From NCBI RefSeq assembly GCF_007655255.1, contig NZ_VMYE01000014.1, positions 1 to 64,000 on the forward strand: a stretch of DNA of 64,000 bases, read 5' to 3'. This document shows, piece after piece, positions 54,120 to 62,487 of the stretch; positions within the stretch are counted from its first letter, which is position 1, and each line of letters opens with the position of its first letter. The stretch is from Extensimonas perlucida (GTDB lineage Bacteria; Pseudomonadota; Gammaproteobacteria; Burkholderiales; Burkholderiaceae_C). The notes beneath the pieces were generated by a model. That model worked only from the letters and a program-made list of their open reading frames with translations, was not told the origin of the DNA and ran no database searches. A program made the position numbers and the translations under genes.

Positions 54120-54137
54120 CGAATGTTGATCGAAGCC

Positions 54138-54163
54138 AAAAAAAAAAGCCGGCAGAGCCGGCC
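54138..54163 (-). terminator. Intrinsic terminator after the SWIB gene
   Basis: Read on the minus strand, GCCGGC and GCCGGC (self-complementary halves) pair around TCT and are followed by ten T residues. It lies 39 bp downstream of the SWIB stop. Confidence 0.88.
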
Positions 54164-54201
54164 TTTGGGTAGTGTGTGCCGGGCCGCGTGCCCGGCGGGT
54201 T

Positions 54202-54561
54202 TCAGGAGACGTGCTTGCCCACCAGTCCCGCGAGCTCGAACATCGTGACCTGCTTTTTGCCGAAAAAAGGCTGCAGCTTGGCGTCGGCGTTGATGTTGCG
54301 CTTGTTCTTCGCGTCTTGCAGATCGTGGGCTTTGATATAGACCCACAATTTGCTGATGATCTCGGTGCGCGGCAGCGGGGCCGAGCCCACGATTGCGGCC
54401 AGCGCGGGGCTGGGCGTGAGGGGCTTCATGAAGGCGGCGTTCAGGGTACGCTTTTTGGCAGGCGCGGCAGCTTTGGCCTTGGGTGTCTTGGCAGGCGCTT
54501 GGCTGGCGCTGGGGGTTTTGGCGGCGGCCTTCTTGGCCGGGGCTTTTTTCGCTGTTGCCAT
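54202..54561 (-). CDS. SWIB/MDM2-domain protein with a Lys/Ala-rich tail
   Basis: The 119-residue protein has a histone-H1-like N-terminal segment (MATAKKAPAKKAAAKTPSAS and following), then a SWIB domain with LAAIVGSAPLPRTEIISKLW, VYIKAHDLQDAKNKRNIN and FGKKQVTMFELAGLVGKHV. The basic tail suggests nucleic-acid binding, as in chlamydial and betaproteobacterial SWIB proteins. Its role in bacteria is not established. A good terminator follows. Confidence 0.87.
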   Translation of the reverse strand: MATAKKAPAKKAAAKTPSASQAPAKTPKAKAAAPAKKRTLNAAFMKPLTPSPALAAIVGSAPLPRTEIISKLWVYIKAHDLQDAKNKRNINADAKLQPFFGKKQVTMFELAGLVGKHVS

Positions 54562-54804
54562 CTCGGGATTCCTTGTTGGATGTGGATTGCGCCAGCCCAA
54601 ACCGAGTCTGACCGGTTCTGTTGCTGGCAGCATTCGATGCTATAGGGAATTCAGCCCTTTTCCTACGCGAGACAACCCCTGCAAGCCCCATTTTGTGTGA
54701 AAAAAGGGACAAAAATTGAGCAAAAAGCGCCGCTGCGCCCTGGGGACGGTGGCTGTCTGCAGGACAATCGCCCGCGTTTTCCCTGTGACGAAAGGCTTCA
54801 TTCC

Positions 54805-55317
54805 ATGACGACCAGCTCCGCTTGCACATTCAGCACCTGTGATTTCTGCGACGTCCACAAAGGCGACGACAGCGGCGCCTTCCGCGTGCTGCCGCCGATG
54901 TTCCAGCACTTTGGGGGCGTGGCGGCGTTTTGCGGCCCGGTGAGCACGGTGCAATGTTTCGAGGACAACAGTCTGGTCAAGGCGGCCCTCGATGCGCCGG
55001 GGCAGGGGCGCGTGCTTGTCGTCGATGGCGGCGGCTCGTTGCGCCGTGCCCTGGTCGGCGGCAACCTGGCCACTGCTGCGGCGCGCAACGGCTGGGCCGG
55101 CGTGGTGGTCGATGGCTGCGTGCGCGACTTCGCCGAGCTCAACGCCGCTGCCGTGGGCATACGCGCGCTCGGGTTGATGCCCATGCCGACGGAAAAACGC
55201 AACACCGGACTGCGCGACGTCGCCGTGCGCATCCAGGGCATCTGGATACGGCCCGGCGATTGGCTCTATGCCGATGCCGATGGCATCGTCGTGAGCGCCC
55301 GGCCCTTGCACGGCTGA
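54805..55317 (+). CDS. rraA: RraA-family protein (RNase E inhibitor or HMG/oxaloacetate aldolase type)
   Basis: The 170-residue protein has the RraA fold markers FCGPVSTVQCFEDNSLVKAA, VLVVDGGGSLRRALVGGNLA and WAGVVVDGCVRDFAELNAAA, with RPGDWLYADADGIVVSARPL at the end. Members either bind RNase E or act as class II 4-hydroxy-4-methyl-2-oxoglutarate/oxaloacetate aldolases; the G-x-N-L and R-D motifs of the aldolase site are present here, so both remain possible. The ATG at 54805 starts at MTTSSACTFSTCDFCD. Confidence 0.85.
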   Translation: MTTSSACTFSTCDFCDVHKGDDSGAFRVLPPMFQHFGGVAAFCGPVSTVQCFEDNSLVKAALDAPGQGRVLVVDGGGSLRRALVGGNLATAAARNGWAGVVVDGCVRDFAELNAAAVGIRALGLMPMPTEKRNTGLRDVAVRIQGIWIRPGDWLYADADGIVVSARPLHG

Positions 55318-55493
55318 CTTGCACGGCTGCCGAGCGAGCGCGCACCTCGGGCAATCCTGAATCATGAGAATTGCTTTTTGCAATGTGAGAAAAGGAAATG
55401 CTGCATTGCCGCAAAATTTCTCGATACGAGAGATAACTTTTTTTATTGCGAAAATTGTCGGATAAGTAATTGTTTTTCCATAGAAAATTTTTT

Positions 55494-55537
55494 GTCTTGT
55501 ATAAGACATAAGATGTTCTTCGAGTCTTATAGAAGAC
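55494..55537 (+). promoter_or_regulatory. Paired GTCTTNNNNAAGAC operators upstream of aceA
   Basis: Two 14-bp inverted repeats, GTCTTGTATAAGAC (55494-55507) and GTCTTATAGAAGAC (55524-55537), are spaced 30 bp centre to centre, about three helical turns. They lie 66-109 bp upstream of the aceA ATG in an AT-rich leader. Cooperative binding by one dimeric regulator is likely; I cannot name it. The rest of the 285-bp gap is AT-rich with no gene. Confidence 0.65.
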
Positions 55538-55602
55538 TTACATTAGATGCTGTCGGCGCACATCTTGCTGCCCGACGTGTTCCCAACCCACGGAGTGATT
55601 TC

Positions 55603-56931
55603 ATGTCGCAATCTCGCACCACATTGACCCGCCAACAGCAAATCGAAGCCCTGGAAAAAGACTGGGCGAGCAACCCGCGCTGGAAAAACGTCAAGCGCGG
55701 CTACACCGCCGCCGACGTGGTGCGGCTGCGCGGCTCGCTGCAGCCCGAATACACCTTGGCGCAACGCGGCGCCGAAAAACTGTGGGAAAAGATCAACGGC
55801 GGTGCCAAAAAGGGCTATGTCAATGCCTTTGGCGCCATCACCGCAGGTCAGGCCATGCAGCAGGCCAAGGCCGGTCTCGAAGCCGTCTATCTGTCGGGCT
55901 GGCAGGTGGCGGCCGACGGCAACACGAGCGAAACCATGTACCCCGACCAGTCGCTCTACGCCTATGACTCGGTGCCGACCATGGTGCGCCGCATCAACAA
56001 CACCTTCAAGCGTGCCGATGAAATTCAATGGAGCCGCGGCATCGGCCCAGGTGACGAGGGCTTCATTGACTTTTTCCTGCCCATCGTGGCAGATGCCGAA
56101 GCCGGCTTCGGTGGTGTGCTCAATGCCTTCGAACTGATGAAGAACATGATCGCCGCAGGTGCGGCCGGCGTGCACTTTGAAGACCAGCTGGCCGCCGTGA
56201 AGAAGTGCGGCCACATGGGCGGTAAAGTGCTCGTTCCCACGCAAGAGGCCATCGAGAAGCTGATCGCCGCGCGTTTTGCTGCCGACGTGATGGGCGTGCC
56301 GACCATCGTGCTCGCCCGCACTGACGCCGAGGCCGCGAACCTGATTACGAGCGATCACGATGCCAACGACAAACCTTTCCTGACCGGCGAGCGTACCCAG
56401 GAAGGCTTTTACCGTGTCAAGAACGGTCTGGAGCAAGCCATCAGCCGTGGCGTGGCCTACGCGCCCTATGCCGACCTGGTGTGGTGCGAAACCGGTACGC
56501 CCGATCTCGGCTTTGCGCGCGAATTCGCCCAAGCCGTGCACGCCGCCGTCCCTGGCAAGCTGCTGTCGTACAACTGCTCGCCTTCCTTCAACTGGAAGAA
56601 GAACCTCGACGAAAAGACCATCGCCAAGTTCCAGGACGAATTGTCCGCGCTGGGCTACAAATACCAGTTCATCACCCTGGCCGGTATTCACATCAACTGG
56701 TTCAACACCTTCCAGTTCGCCCACGCCTATGCGCGCGGTGAAGGCATGAAGCACTACGTCAACATGGTGCAGGAGCCCGAATTCGCCGCACGCGAGAAGG
56801 GCTACACCTTTGTGTCGCACCAGCAAGAAGTCGGCGCAGGCTACTTCGACGATGTGACCACCGTGATCCAGGGCGGTTCTTCCAGCGTGAAGGCGCTGAC
56901 CGGCTCGACCGAGGAAGAGCAGTTCCATTGA
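55603..56931 (+). CDS. aceA: Isocitrate lyase
   Basis: The 442-residue glyoxylate-cycle enzyme splits isocitrate to glyoxylate and succinate. The catalytic signature is AAVKKCGHMGGKVLVPTQEA, with VYLSGWQVAADGNTSETMYP, LVWCETGTPDLGFAREFAQ and LSYNCSPSFNWKKNLDEKT. ACGGAG precedes the ATG. The last 59 codons lie in a segment duplicated about 3.2 kb downstream, and probably came with an integrated element that replaced the native 3' end. Confidence 0.96.
   Translation: MSQSRTTLTRQQQIEALEKDWASNPRWKNVKRGYTAADVVRLRGSLQPEYTLAQRGAEKLWEKINGGAKKGYVNAFGAITAGQAMQQAKAGLEAVYLSGWQVAADGNTSETMYPDQSLYAYDSVPTMVRRINNTFKRADEIQWSRGIGPGDEGFIDFFLPIVADAEAGFGGVLNAFELMKNMIAAGAAGVHFEDQLAAVKKCGHMGGKVLVPTQEAIEKLIAARFAADVMGVPTIVLARTDAEAANLITSDHDANDKPFLTGERTQEGFYRVKNGLEQAISRGVAYAPYADLVWCETGTPDLGFAREFAQAVHAAVPGKLLSYNCSPSFNWKKNLDEKTIAKFQDELSALGYKYQFITLAGIHINWFNTFQFAHAYARGEGMKHYVNMVQEPEFAAREKGYTFVSHQQEVGAGYFDDVTTVIQGGSSSVKALTGSTEEEQFH
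56700..56754 (+). other. Putative left attachment site within aceA
   Basis: These 55 bases are identical to 59934-59988, where the displaced aceA end begins. Beyond them the two copies differ at scattered, mostly synonymous positions. The crossover that integrated the islet probably took place within this identical block. Confidence 0.6.
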
Positions 56932-56981
56932 TCTGAAAACCTGTCCTGGTGCCCGTGAGGGCGCTTGGGACAAGTGGCGCT

Positions 56982-57017
56982 AAACCACCTGATGCTTGGG
57001 CGTTGGGTGGTTTTTTT
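56982..57017. terminator. Intrinsic terminator after aceA / XRE gene
   Basis: AAACCACC (56982-56989) pairs with GGTGGTTT (57006-57013), followed by a T run to 57017. It would end aceA transcription; the last bases overlap the end of the minus-strand XRE gene. Confidence 0.75.
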
Positions 57018-57273
57018 ATTGCGCGACGGGTACCAGCAATCGCCACGCTTCTTTATCCAGCGCCAGGGCAATCTTCTCGATGTTGGACAGCGACACATTC
57101 CACACCCGACGCTCCAGTGCCGACACAGAGGTGCGATCCAGATTACAGGTGAGCGCCAGTCGTTCTTGAGACCATCCCTTCTTTCCCGGAAGCGTCCTCA
57201 CATGCCATGCCAAGATGCCACGGAGGTCATCTTTTGCTGGCACTTTGGTCGGGGGTGAGGGCTTTGCAGACAC
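57016..57273 (-). CDS. XRE-family helix-turn-helix regulator
   Basis: The 85-residue protein has a lambda-repressor-like DNA-binding domain: LRGILAWHVRTLPGKKGWSQ, ERLALTCNLDRTSVSALERR and VWNVSLSNIEKIALALDKEA. It starts at a GTG. It diverges from the 253-residue membrane-protein gene across a 97-bp gap, the usual place for an islet regulator controlling itself and its neighbour. Confidence 0.85.
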   Translation of the reverse strand: MSAKPSPPTKVPAKDDLRGILAWHVRTLPGKKGWSQERLALTCNLDRTSVSALERRVWNVSLSNIEKIALALDKEAWRLLVPVAQ

Positions 57274-57370
57274 ATGGCTAGCGTCGCAATTTGGCGTCTT
57301 TGCATCTATGGATTTTGCTTCTCTTTTGTGGTCATAATTCTTCCCAGAACAACCAGATCAAGGGCGGAGC

Positions 57371-58132
57371 ATGTCACTCGTACTGTCGCTGGCAACCATG
57401 TTCGGCAAGCCCGCTGCCGAGAGGTTGATTCAGGCCCTGGGAACCCGCAAAGACGGCTCCAAACGCTTGGAACAAGCCGCCACAGCCATGGCCAGCGGGG
57501 CCACCGCCATCGAAGCCCTGAAACAGGCATTCGGCAAGGACTTTCTGAGCTCCCTCAACGCGGTGCTGGGCACATCCAAGGCGACCTTCACCTATGAGGC
57601 AGGCACCCAGCACTACATCCGTCAGGAGGCTGCTGGCTTGCCCCCTGCACAGGTGTTACGGGATGAGCTGAACATCAACCTGGATCGCCTGACATTGCTG
57701 GAGGTGAAGGGCAAAGACCTGAAAAACCAAGCCCTTGGGGTGGTAGCTATCTGGGGCAAACGGTGCCTTGACTTGTATGGAGACACCCACAAGGAAGACA
57801 TTGCACCTACCTTGAAAGCCATGAATGACCTGCTGACAGGTGATTCACGCAACTACCGGCAAATCTATGAACTGCTGTCCACCACGGGTCTGGGTAGTGT
57901 GGGTGCATTGATGGTCATTGCAGGTGTGCTGCTGGCCACTGGAACCGGCGTGGGCATTGCCACAACCATTTCCACATTTGTGTTTGGCATCCCCTGGATC
58001 ACGGTGGGCGCTTTGGTGCTTCCCGGTGCGCTATTGGTCGTGATGGCAGCCAAGAAGGCCCGCCCCGTGGATGACGTTTCTTTGTCCGTCGCGCTGGCTT
58101 ACAAGCTGCTGGAGCGATTGGAAAAACGATGA
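57371..58132 (+). CDS. Islet protein of unknown function with C-terminal membrane hairpin
   Basis: The 253-residue protein is not recognisable. Residues 1-170 are mainly helical and soluble-looking (LEQAATAMASGATAIEALKQ, FLSSLNAVLGTSKATFTYEA, LLEVKGKDLKNQALGVVAIW). A strongly hydrophobic glycine-rich region follows at about 172-225 (VGALMVIAGVLLATGTGVGI and IPWITVGALVLPGALLVVMA), enough for two helices, then a basic tail. It is transcribed away from the XRE gene, and 22 bp later comes the zinc-ribbon/SHOCT gene. Neighbours suggest a two-gene membrane system, possibly defensive; this is inference. Confidence 0.7.
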   Translation: MSLVLSLATMFGKPAAERLIQALGTRKDGSKRLEQAATAMASGATAIEALKQAFGKDFLSSLNAVLGTSKATFTYEAGTQHYIRQEAAGLPPAQVLRDELNINLDRLTLLEVKGKDLKNQALGVVAIWGKRCLDLYGDTHKEDIAPTLKAMNDLLTGDSRNYRQIYELLSTTGLGSVGALMVIAGVLLATGTGVGIATTISTFVFGIPWITVGALVLPGALLVVMAAKKARPVDDVSLSVALAYKLLERLEKR

Positions 58133-58154
58133 TATTTTTTTGTAAAGGAGGAGT

Positions 58155-59036
58155 ATGAGCGGCGAAGCATTGTTCAAGTGTAAGGATTGTTCGCAAATTG
58201 GTCCTGCAAAAAAGAAGTTGCATGGCGCATGGTATTTTCTATTGCCTATTTGGTTTGTTGCAGTAATATTTGCTGTGGGGTTTCCTTTGGTAGGCGTACC
58301 TGCTTTGGTGGTAATGTATTTGCTAATGAGGAAGCGCCACTGTAAATTTTGCGGATCTATGAATGTAAGCAGGCATTTTACGGATGATGAGCTGCAAAAG
58401 GCCAAGCAGGCAAAAGACGAGCTTCGAAAAAAAATTGAAAAATTAAATGCGAAAAAGGATATGGAGTCCCGTATTCGAGATAATTTGCAAAGGGATTTGA
58501 ATTTCATCTCTGATGGAGCGAAGAAGTTGAAAATCAAAGTTGCAGGCGGCGTTGGTTGGGAATATTTGCAAAATCAGTCAGTTGATTTGAAGATTATGAA
58601 TAGTGAATTGCGAATTTACGATTGGAAGAGGCTTGAAAAAAAAGTGATTCCCTTTGATCAAATTCGTGATGTGGAAATTGGTGGGCCTGGCAAAGTGGTC
58701 AACAGTCCAGGTATCAGTGGAGGAGGTTTCGGCGCTGAGGGAGCAATGACGGGCATGGCATTGGCAACCGTAGCTAACCTTGTCCTTACTAGCAGTAGTA
58801 CAAGGACAATAGTCCGACTTCTACTTGATAATGCAGAGGTCATCTTTGTTTCCACTGACATTGAGCCAGATGCAATGAGAACACTGTTGTCGTCGGTGTT
58901 TGTTCACGCGAGAAACCATAGTGTCACCAGAGCTGACTCAATATCCGATCAGTTGGCTAAATTGAAGGGGTTGTATGATTCCGGTGCTTTAAGTGATGAT
59001 CAGTATCGAAAAGCAGTTGATAAGATAGTTTCCTGA
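58155..59036 (+). CDS. Split-zinc-ribbon, membrane-hairpin, coiled-coil, PH-like, SHOCT protein
   Basis: The 293-residue product comes from a clearly AT-rich gene. Two CxxC pairs, at residues 9-12 (KCKDC) and 63-66 (HCKFC), flank a hydrophobic hairpin at about 26-58, so the zinc ribbon appears split by membrane helices. A charged coiled coil follows (about 74-115). A beta-rich segment has NSELRIYDWKRLEKKVIPFD and QIRDVEIGGPG, as in bacterial PH-like domains. The last 30 residues, DQLAKLKGLYDSGALSDDQY and onward, form a SHOCT module. AAAGGAGG precedes the ATG. The overall function is unknown. Confidence 0.75.
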   Translation: MSGEALFKCKDCSQIGPAKKKLHGAWYFLLPIWFVAVIFAVGFPLVGVPALVVMYLLMRKRHCKFCGSMNVSRHFTDDELQKAKQAKDELRKKIEKLNAKKDMESRIRDNLQRDLNFISDGAKKLKIKVAGGVGWEYLQNQSVDLKIMNSELRIYDWKRLEKKVIPFDQIRDVEIGGPGKVVNSPGISGGGFGAEGAMTGMALATVANLVLTSSSTRTIVRLLLDNAEVIFVSTDIEPDAMRTLLSSVFVHARNHSVTRADSISDQLAKLKGLYDSGALSDDQYRKAVDKIVS

Positions 59037-59122
59037 TTTGAATTTTCAGCAAGCGCCCTCGGAGCAATCCCAGGGCGCTTTTCTTTTGCCCATCCCATTT
59101 CAACCTGAAAGGAGTTCTGCCT

Positions 59123-59695
59123 ATGGAAATATTCAAAACCTCTGAATCTGCGTGCCAAGGGCTATGCACTCGCCCAAGCCAACAAACTGCCCGTCCTGTT
59201 CAAGATCATGCGCAACCTGGCCAAAAAAAGGAGATACCGGGGTCACAGGCCAACCCGGCCAATGGGGTGGTGCTTTTCAACCCCAACAACGCCAAGGAGC
59301 GTTACCTCACAGCTGCCGAAACTCAACGGCTGTATGAAGCCTTGGAGCAGTCCGACAACACCCAGCTCAAACACATCGTGTCCTTGTTGCTGATGTTCGG
59401 ATGCCGCAAGCGTGAACTGCTGGATGCCAAGTGGGAACACTTCGATCTGGAGCGGCGCAACTGGCGCATCCCCATGTCCAAGAATGGCAAGGCCCGCAAC
59501 ATTCCCATTTTTGCCAGCAACCTGATGAACTCGGGTCAATCCATCTATGTAGTCAGCAAGCTGTTGGGACACTCCCAGATCAAGACCACCACCCGCTACA
59601 GCCATTTGGCCGATGAAACCTTGCTTTCTGCGGTGGATGCAGCAGCCAGGGTGGTGGACGCAAGCTGGCAGGCACCCGCAGCAGTCCAGGCCTGA
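59123..59695 (+). pseudogene. Tyrosine recombinase (phage-type integrase), internally deleted
   Basis: Catalytic-domain blocks are visible: LLLMFGCRKRELLDAKWEHF with the first catalytic arginine, then FASNLMNSGQSIYVVSKLLG and HSQIKTTTRYSHLADETLL with the final His and nucleophile tyrosine. The sequence jumps from NIPI to FASNL, so the segment that should carry the HxxR motif is missing. The N-terminal part is shifted; an offset frame reads LRAKGYALAQANKLPVLFKI. It is an inactive remnant of the enzyme that probably integrated the islet. Confidence 0.85.
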
Positions 59696-59933
59696 CTAAA
59701 ATTTAAGCAGACCCAGACACCCTCCCATCACGCCATCAAACGCCCACTTCGGTGGATTGGTGGGTGGATGGTGGGGGTGAATGGACATCTCAACCGAGGG
59801 AAAACACACAACTGTTTGTCGGTTCAAAAAGGCATACCGTGACCGAGTGGGGCATGCGTGGGTGGCCCCGGAAAAGACACCAGAAAAACGCAAAAAACCT
59901 TTGAAACTCTTGCATTTACGGCATCTGCTGACT

Positions 59934-60165
59934 GTTCAACACCTTCCAGTTCGCCCACGCCTATGCGCGCGGTGAAGGCATGAAGCACGACGTCAACATG
60001 GTGCAGGAGCCCGAATTCGCGGCCCGCGAGAAGGGCTACACCTTCGTGTCGCACCAGCAAGAAGTGGGCGCAGGCTACTTCGACGACGTGACCACCGTGA
60101 TCCAGGGTGGTTCTTCCAGCGTGAAGGCGCTGACCGGCTCGACCGAGGAAGAACAGTTCCATTGA
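59934..60165 (+). pseudogene. Displaced 3' end of aceA
   Basis: The 232 bp match the last 232 bp of aceA except for about eight scattered bases, most synonymous, and include the stop codon. The first 55 bases are identical. It lacks a start and the catalytic part. It is followed by the terminator at 60214-60241, which is likely the original aceA terminator. Confidence 0.9.
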
Positions 60166-60213
60166 TGCCATGGTGCCCGTACCCCATACGGGTGCCCTGG
60201 CCGGACTGATGCG

Positions 60214-60241
60214 AAGCCGTCTCGCAAGAGGCGGCTTTTTC
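60214..60241 (+). terminator. Intrinsic terminator after the displaced aceA end
   Basis: AAGCCGTCTC and GAGGCGGCTT form a 10-bp stem (one G-T pair) around GCAA, followed by TTTTT. It was probably the native aceA terminator before the islet inserted. Confidence 0.85.
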
Positions 60242-60397
60242 CATGGGGGTAGAATCCCCCCGATTTTGCTGAAATAGCTGGCACGAGCACTGACCTGGGC
60301 ACTTCAGGCAATGACACTGCGAAGACACGCCGTGCCCGCAGGCTCTGAGCAAAAATGGGCACTTCGCCAGGTGCTTCTTGCCTAGGCAGCTATCAAA

Positions 60398-60460
60398 ATG
60401 ATGAATCAAACAGCGCGGACACTCGCGCTGTTCTTGTTTTTCGAACGAGGATTCCTGTAA
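60398..60460 (+). CDS. Possible 20-residue leader peptide of thrS
   Basis: An ATG-ATG frame reads MMNQTARTLALFLFFERGFL and stops with TAA directly abutting the thrS ATG (TAAATG). It overlaps a hairpin followed by CTTGTTTTT. The peptide is rich in Phe and Leu and has two Thr codons, so threonine-dependent attenuation is not obvious. It may be chance. Confidence 0.35.
   Translation: MMNQTARTLALFLFFERGFL
60409..60441 (+). terminator. Hairpin with T-run in the thrS leader
   Basis: AACAGCGCG (60409-60417) and CGCGCTGTT (60424-60432) form a perfect 9-bp stem around GACACT, followed by CTTGTTTTT. It ends 20 bp before the thrS start and could act as an attenuator or as a translational operator. Confidence 0.6.
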
Positions 60461-62410
60461 ATGATCGAAACGATCCAGCCCCCCCGCCAAGCCGTGCGTG
60501 TGACCTTGCCCGACGGCTCCACGCGCGAATTTCCCGCTCCTGTGACGGTGGCTGAGGTGGCGCAGTCCATCGGCGCGGGGCTGGCCAAGGCGGCATTGGG
60601 GGGCAAGGTGGATGGCAAGCTCGTGGATACGAGTTGCACTATAGACCACGACGCTGCGGTGTCCATCGTCACGGCCAAGGATCCCGAAGGGCTGGAGATG
60701 ATTCGCCACTCCACGGCGCACTTGCTGGCCTATGCGGTCAAAGAGCTGTTCCCCGACGCACAGGTGACCATAGGCCCAGTGATCGAGAACGGCTTCTATT
60801 ACGACTTCAGCTACAAGCGCCCGTTCACGCCCGAAGACTTGGCTGCCATCGAGAAAAAAATGGCCGAGCTCGCCGCCAAGGACGAGCCCGTGGTGCGCCG
60901 CGTGCTGCCGCGCGATGAGGCGGTGGCGTATTTCAACAACCTGGGCGAGCGCTACAAGGCCGAGATCATCGCGAGCATCCCGAGCAATGAGGACGTCAGC
61001 CTGTACCGTGAGGGCAAATTCGAAGACCTGTGCCGCGGCCCGCATGTGCCGAGCACGGGCAAGCTCAAGCACTTCAAGCTCATGAAGGTGGCCGGCGCGT
61101 ACTGGCGCGGCGACCATCGCAACGAGATGCTGCAGCGCATCTACGGCACGGCTTGGGCCACGAAGGAAGAGCTACAGCAGTACCTCGCCATGCTCGAAGA
61201 GGCCGAAAAGCGCGACCACCGCCGGCTGGGGCGTGAGCTCGACCTGTTCCACATCGACGACCACGCGCCTGGCGTGGTGTTCTGGCACCCCAAGGGCTGG
61301 GCGTTGTGGCAGGAAGTCGAGCAATACATGCGCCGCGTCTATCGCGACAACGGCTACCAGGAGGTCAAGGGGCCGCAGCTGCTCGACAAAACGCTGTGGG
61401 AAAAGACCGGCCACTGGGACAAGTACCGCGACCACATGTTCACCACCGAGAGCGAAAAGCGCGAATACGCGCTCAAGCCCATGAACTGTCCGGGACATAT
61501 CCTGATCTTCAAACAAGGGATCAAGAGCTACCGCGACCTGCCCCTGCGCTATGGCGAGTTCGGCCAGTGTCACCGCAACGAACCCACGGGCGGGCTGCAC
61601 GGCATCATGCGCGTGCGGGGCTTCACGCAGGACGACGGCCACATTTTCTGCACCGAAGACCAGATACTGCCCGAATGCATCGCCTATACCGCCTTGCTGC
61701 AGAAGGTGTACCGCGATTTCGGCTTCGCGCACATCATCTACAAAGTGGCCACGCGGCCCGAGGCGCGCATTGGCTCGGACGCGAGCTGGGACAAGGCCGA
61801 GCACGCGCTCATGGAGAGCCTGCGCGCTTCGGGCTGCGAATTCGAGCTCGCGCCGGGCGATGGCGCTTTTTACGGGCCCAAGATCGAATACACGCTCAAG
61901 GACGCCATAGGTCGCCAATGGCAGTGTGGCACCATGCAGGTCGATTTTTCCATGCCCGAGCGCCTCGACGCCGAATACGTGGGCGAAGATGGGGCCCGCC
62001 ATCGTCCCGTGATGCTGCACCGCGCCATCGTGGGCAGCCTGGAGCGTTTCATCGGCATTCTGATCGAGCAGCATGCGGGCGCCTTGCCCACCTGGCTCGC
62101 GCCGGTGCAGGTGGCGGTGCTCAATATCACCGATGCGCAGGCCGATTACTGTCGCGAAATTGCTGCAAGGCTGCAAAAAGCATTGCCGAATCAAGACCTT
62201 AGGGTCGTCACCGATCTGCGCAACGAAAAGATTACCTATAAAATACGCGAGCATTCTTTGCAGAAGCTGCCCTACATCCTCGTCGCCGGCGACAAGGAGA
62301 AGGCGGCAGGGGCCGTCGCAGTACGTGCACGGGGCAACAAAGACCTGGGTGTGATGTCTCTGGAAGCCTTCACCCAGCACATTGCCCAAGACATTGCATC
62401 CAAAGTCTGA
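60461..62410 (+). CDS. thrS: Threonine-tRNA ligase
   Basis: The 649-residue class II synthetase has an N-terminal TGS-type domain ([20 protein letters not shown]), the editing domain with [20 protein letters not shown] and [16 protein letters not shown], motif 2 in [20 protein letters not shown], motif 3 in [20 protein letters not shown], and an anticodon-binding end. The zinc ligands include the cysteine in [10 protein letters not shown]. It starts the thrS-infC-rpmI-rplT-pheS run. A hairpin and a short frame lie in its leader. Confidence 0.97.
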   Translation: MIETIQPPRQAVRVTLPDGSTREFPAPVTVAEVAQSIGAGLAKAALGGKVDGKLVDTSCTIDHDAAVSIVTAKDPEGLEMIRHSTAHLLAYAVKELFPDAQVTIGPVIENGFYYDFSYKRPFTPEDLAAIEKKMAELAAKDEPVVRRVLPRDEAVAYFNNLGERYKAEIIASIPSNEDVSLYREGKFEDLCRGPHVPSTGKLKHFKLMKVAGAYWRGDHRNEMLQRIYGTAWATKEELQQYLAMLEEAEKRDHRRLGRELDLFHIDDHAPGVVFWHPKGWALWQEVEQYMRRVYRDNGYQEVKGPQLLDKTLWEKTGHWDKYRDHMFTTESEKREYALKPMNCPGHILIFKQGIKSYRDLPLRYGEFGQCHRNEPTGGLHGIMRVRGFTQDDGHIFCTEDQILPECIAYTALLQKVYRDFGFAHIIYKVATRPEARIGSDASWDKAEHALMESLRASGCEFELAPGDGAFYGPKIEYTLKDAIGRQWQCGTMQVDFSMPERLDAEYVGEDGARHRPVMLHRAIVGSLERFIGILIEQHAGALPTWLAPVQVAVLNITDAQADYCREIAARLQKALPNQDLRVVTDLRNEKITYKIREHSLQKLPYILVAGDKEKAAGAVAVRARGNKDLGVMSLEAFTQHIAQDIASKV

Positions 62411-62487
62411 TCCAAAAAACGGGTGAAATGCCTGGCATTCCTGCGGCGTTTGCTATTGTTTTGTATATTGATTCGAGGAAGAAAACC

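Larger units (their letters stand above)
56932..59933 (+). mobile_element. 3-kb integrated islet in the aceA 3' end
   Basis: The segment lies between the complete aceA gene and a second copy of its last 232 bp (59934-60165). It holds an XRE-type regulator, two unfamiliar membrane-associated proteins and the remains of a tyrosine recombinase. The genes near its right end are clearly AT-richer than the surroundings. This is the structure expected when an integrase inserts an element into the 3' end of a gene and restores it. The integrase is broken, so the islet is now fixed. Confidence 0.8.

Noticed and set aside
59781-59975. Small frame running into the displaced aceA end
   Set aside because: It joins non-coding islet-end sequence to an out-of-frame read of aceA; no ribosome site.
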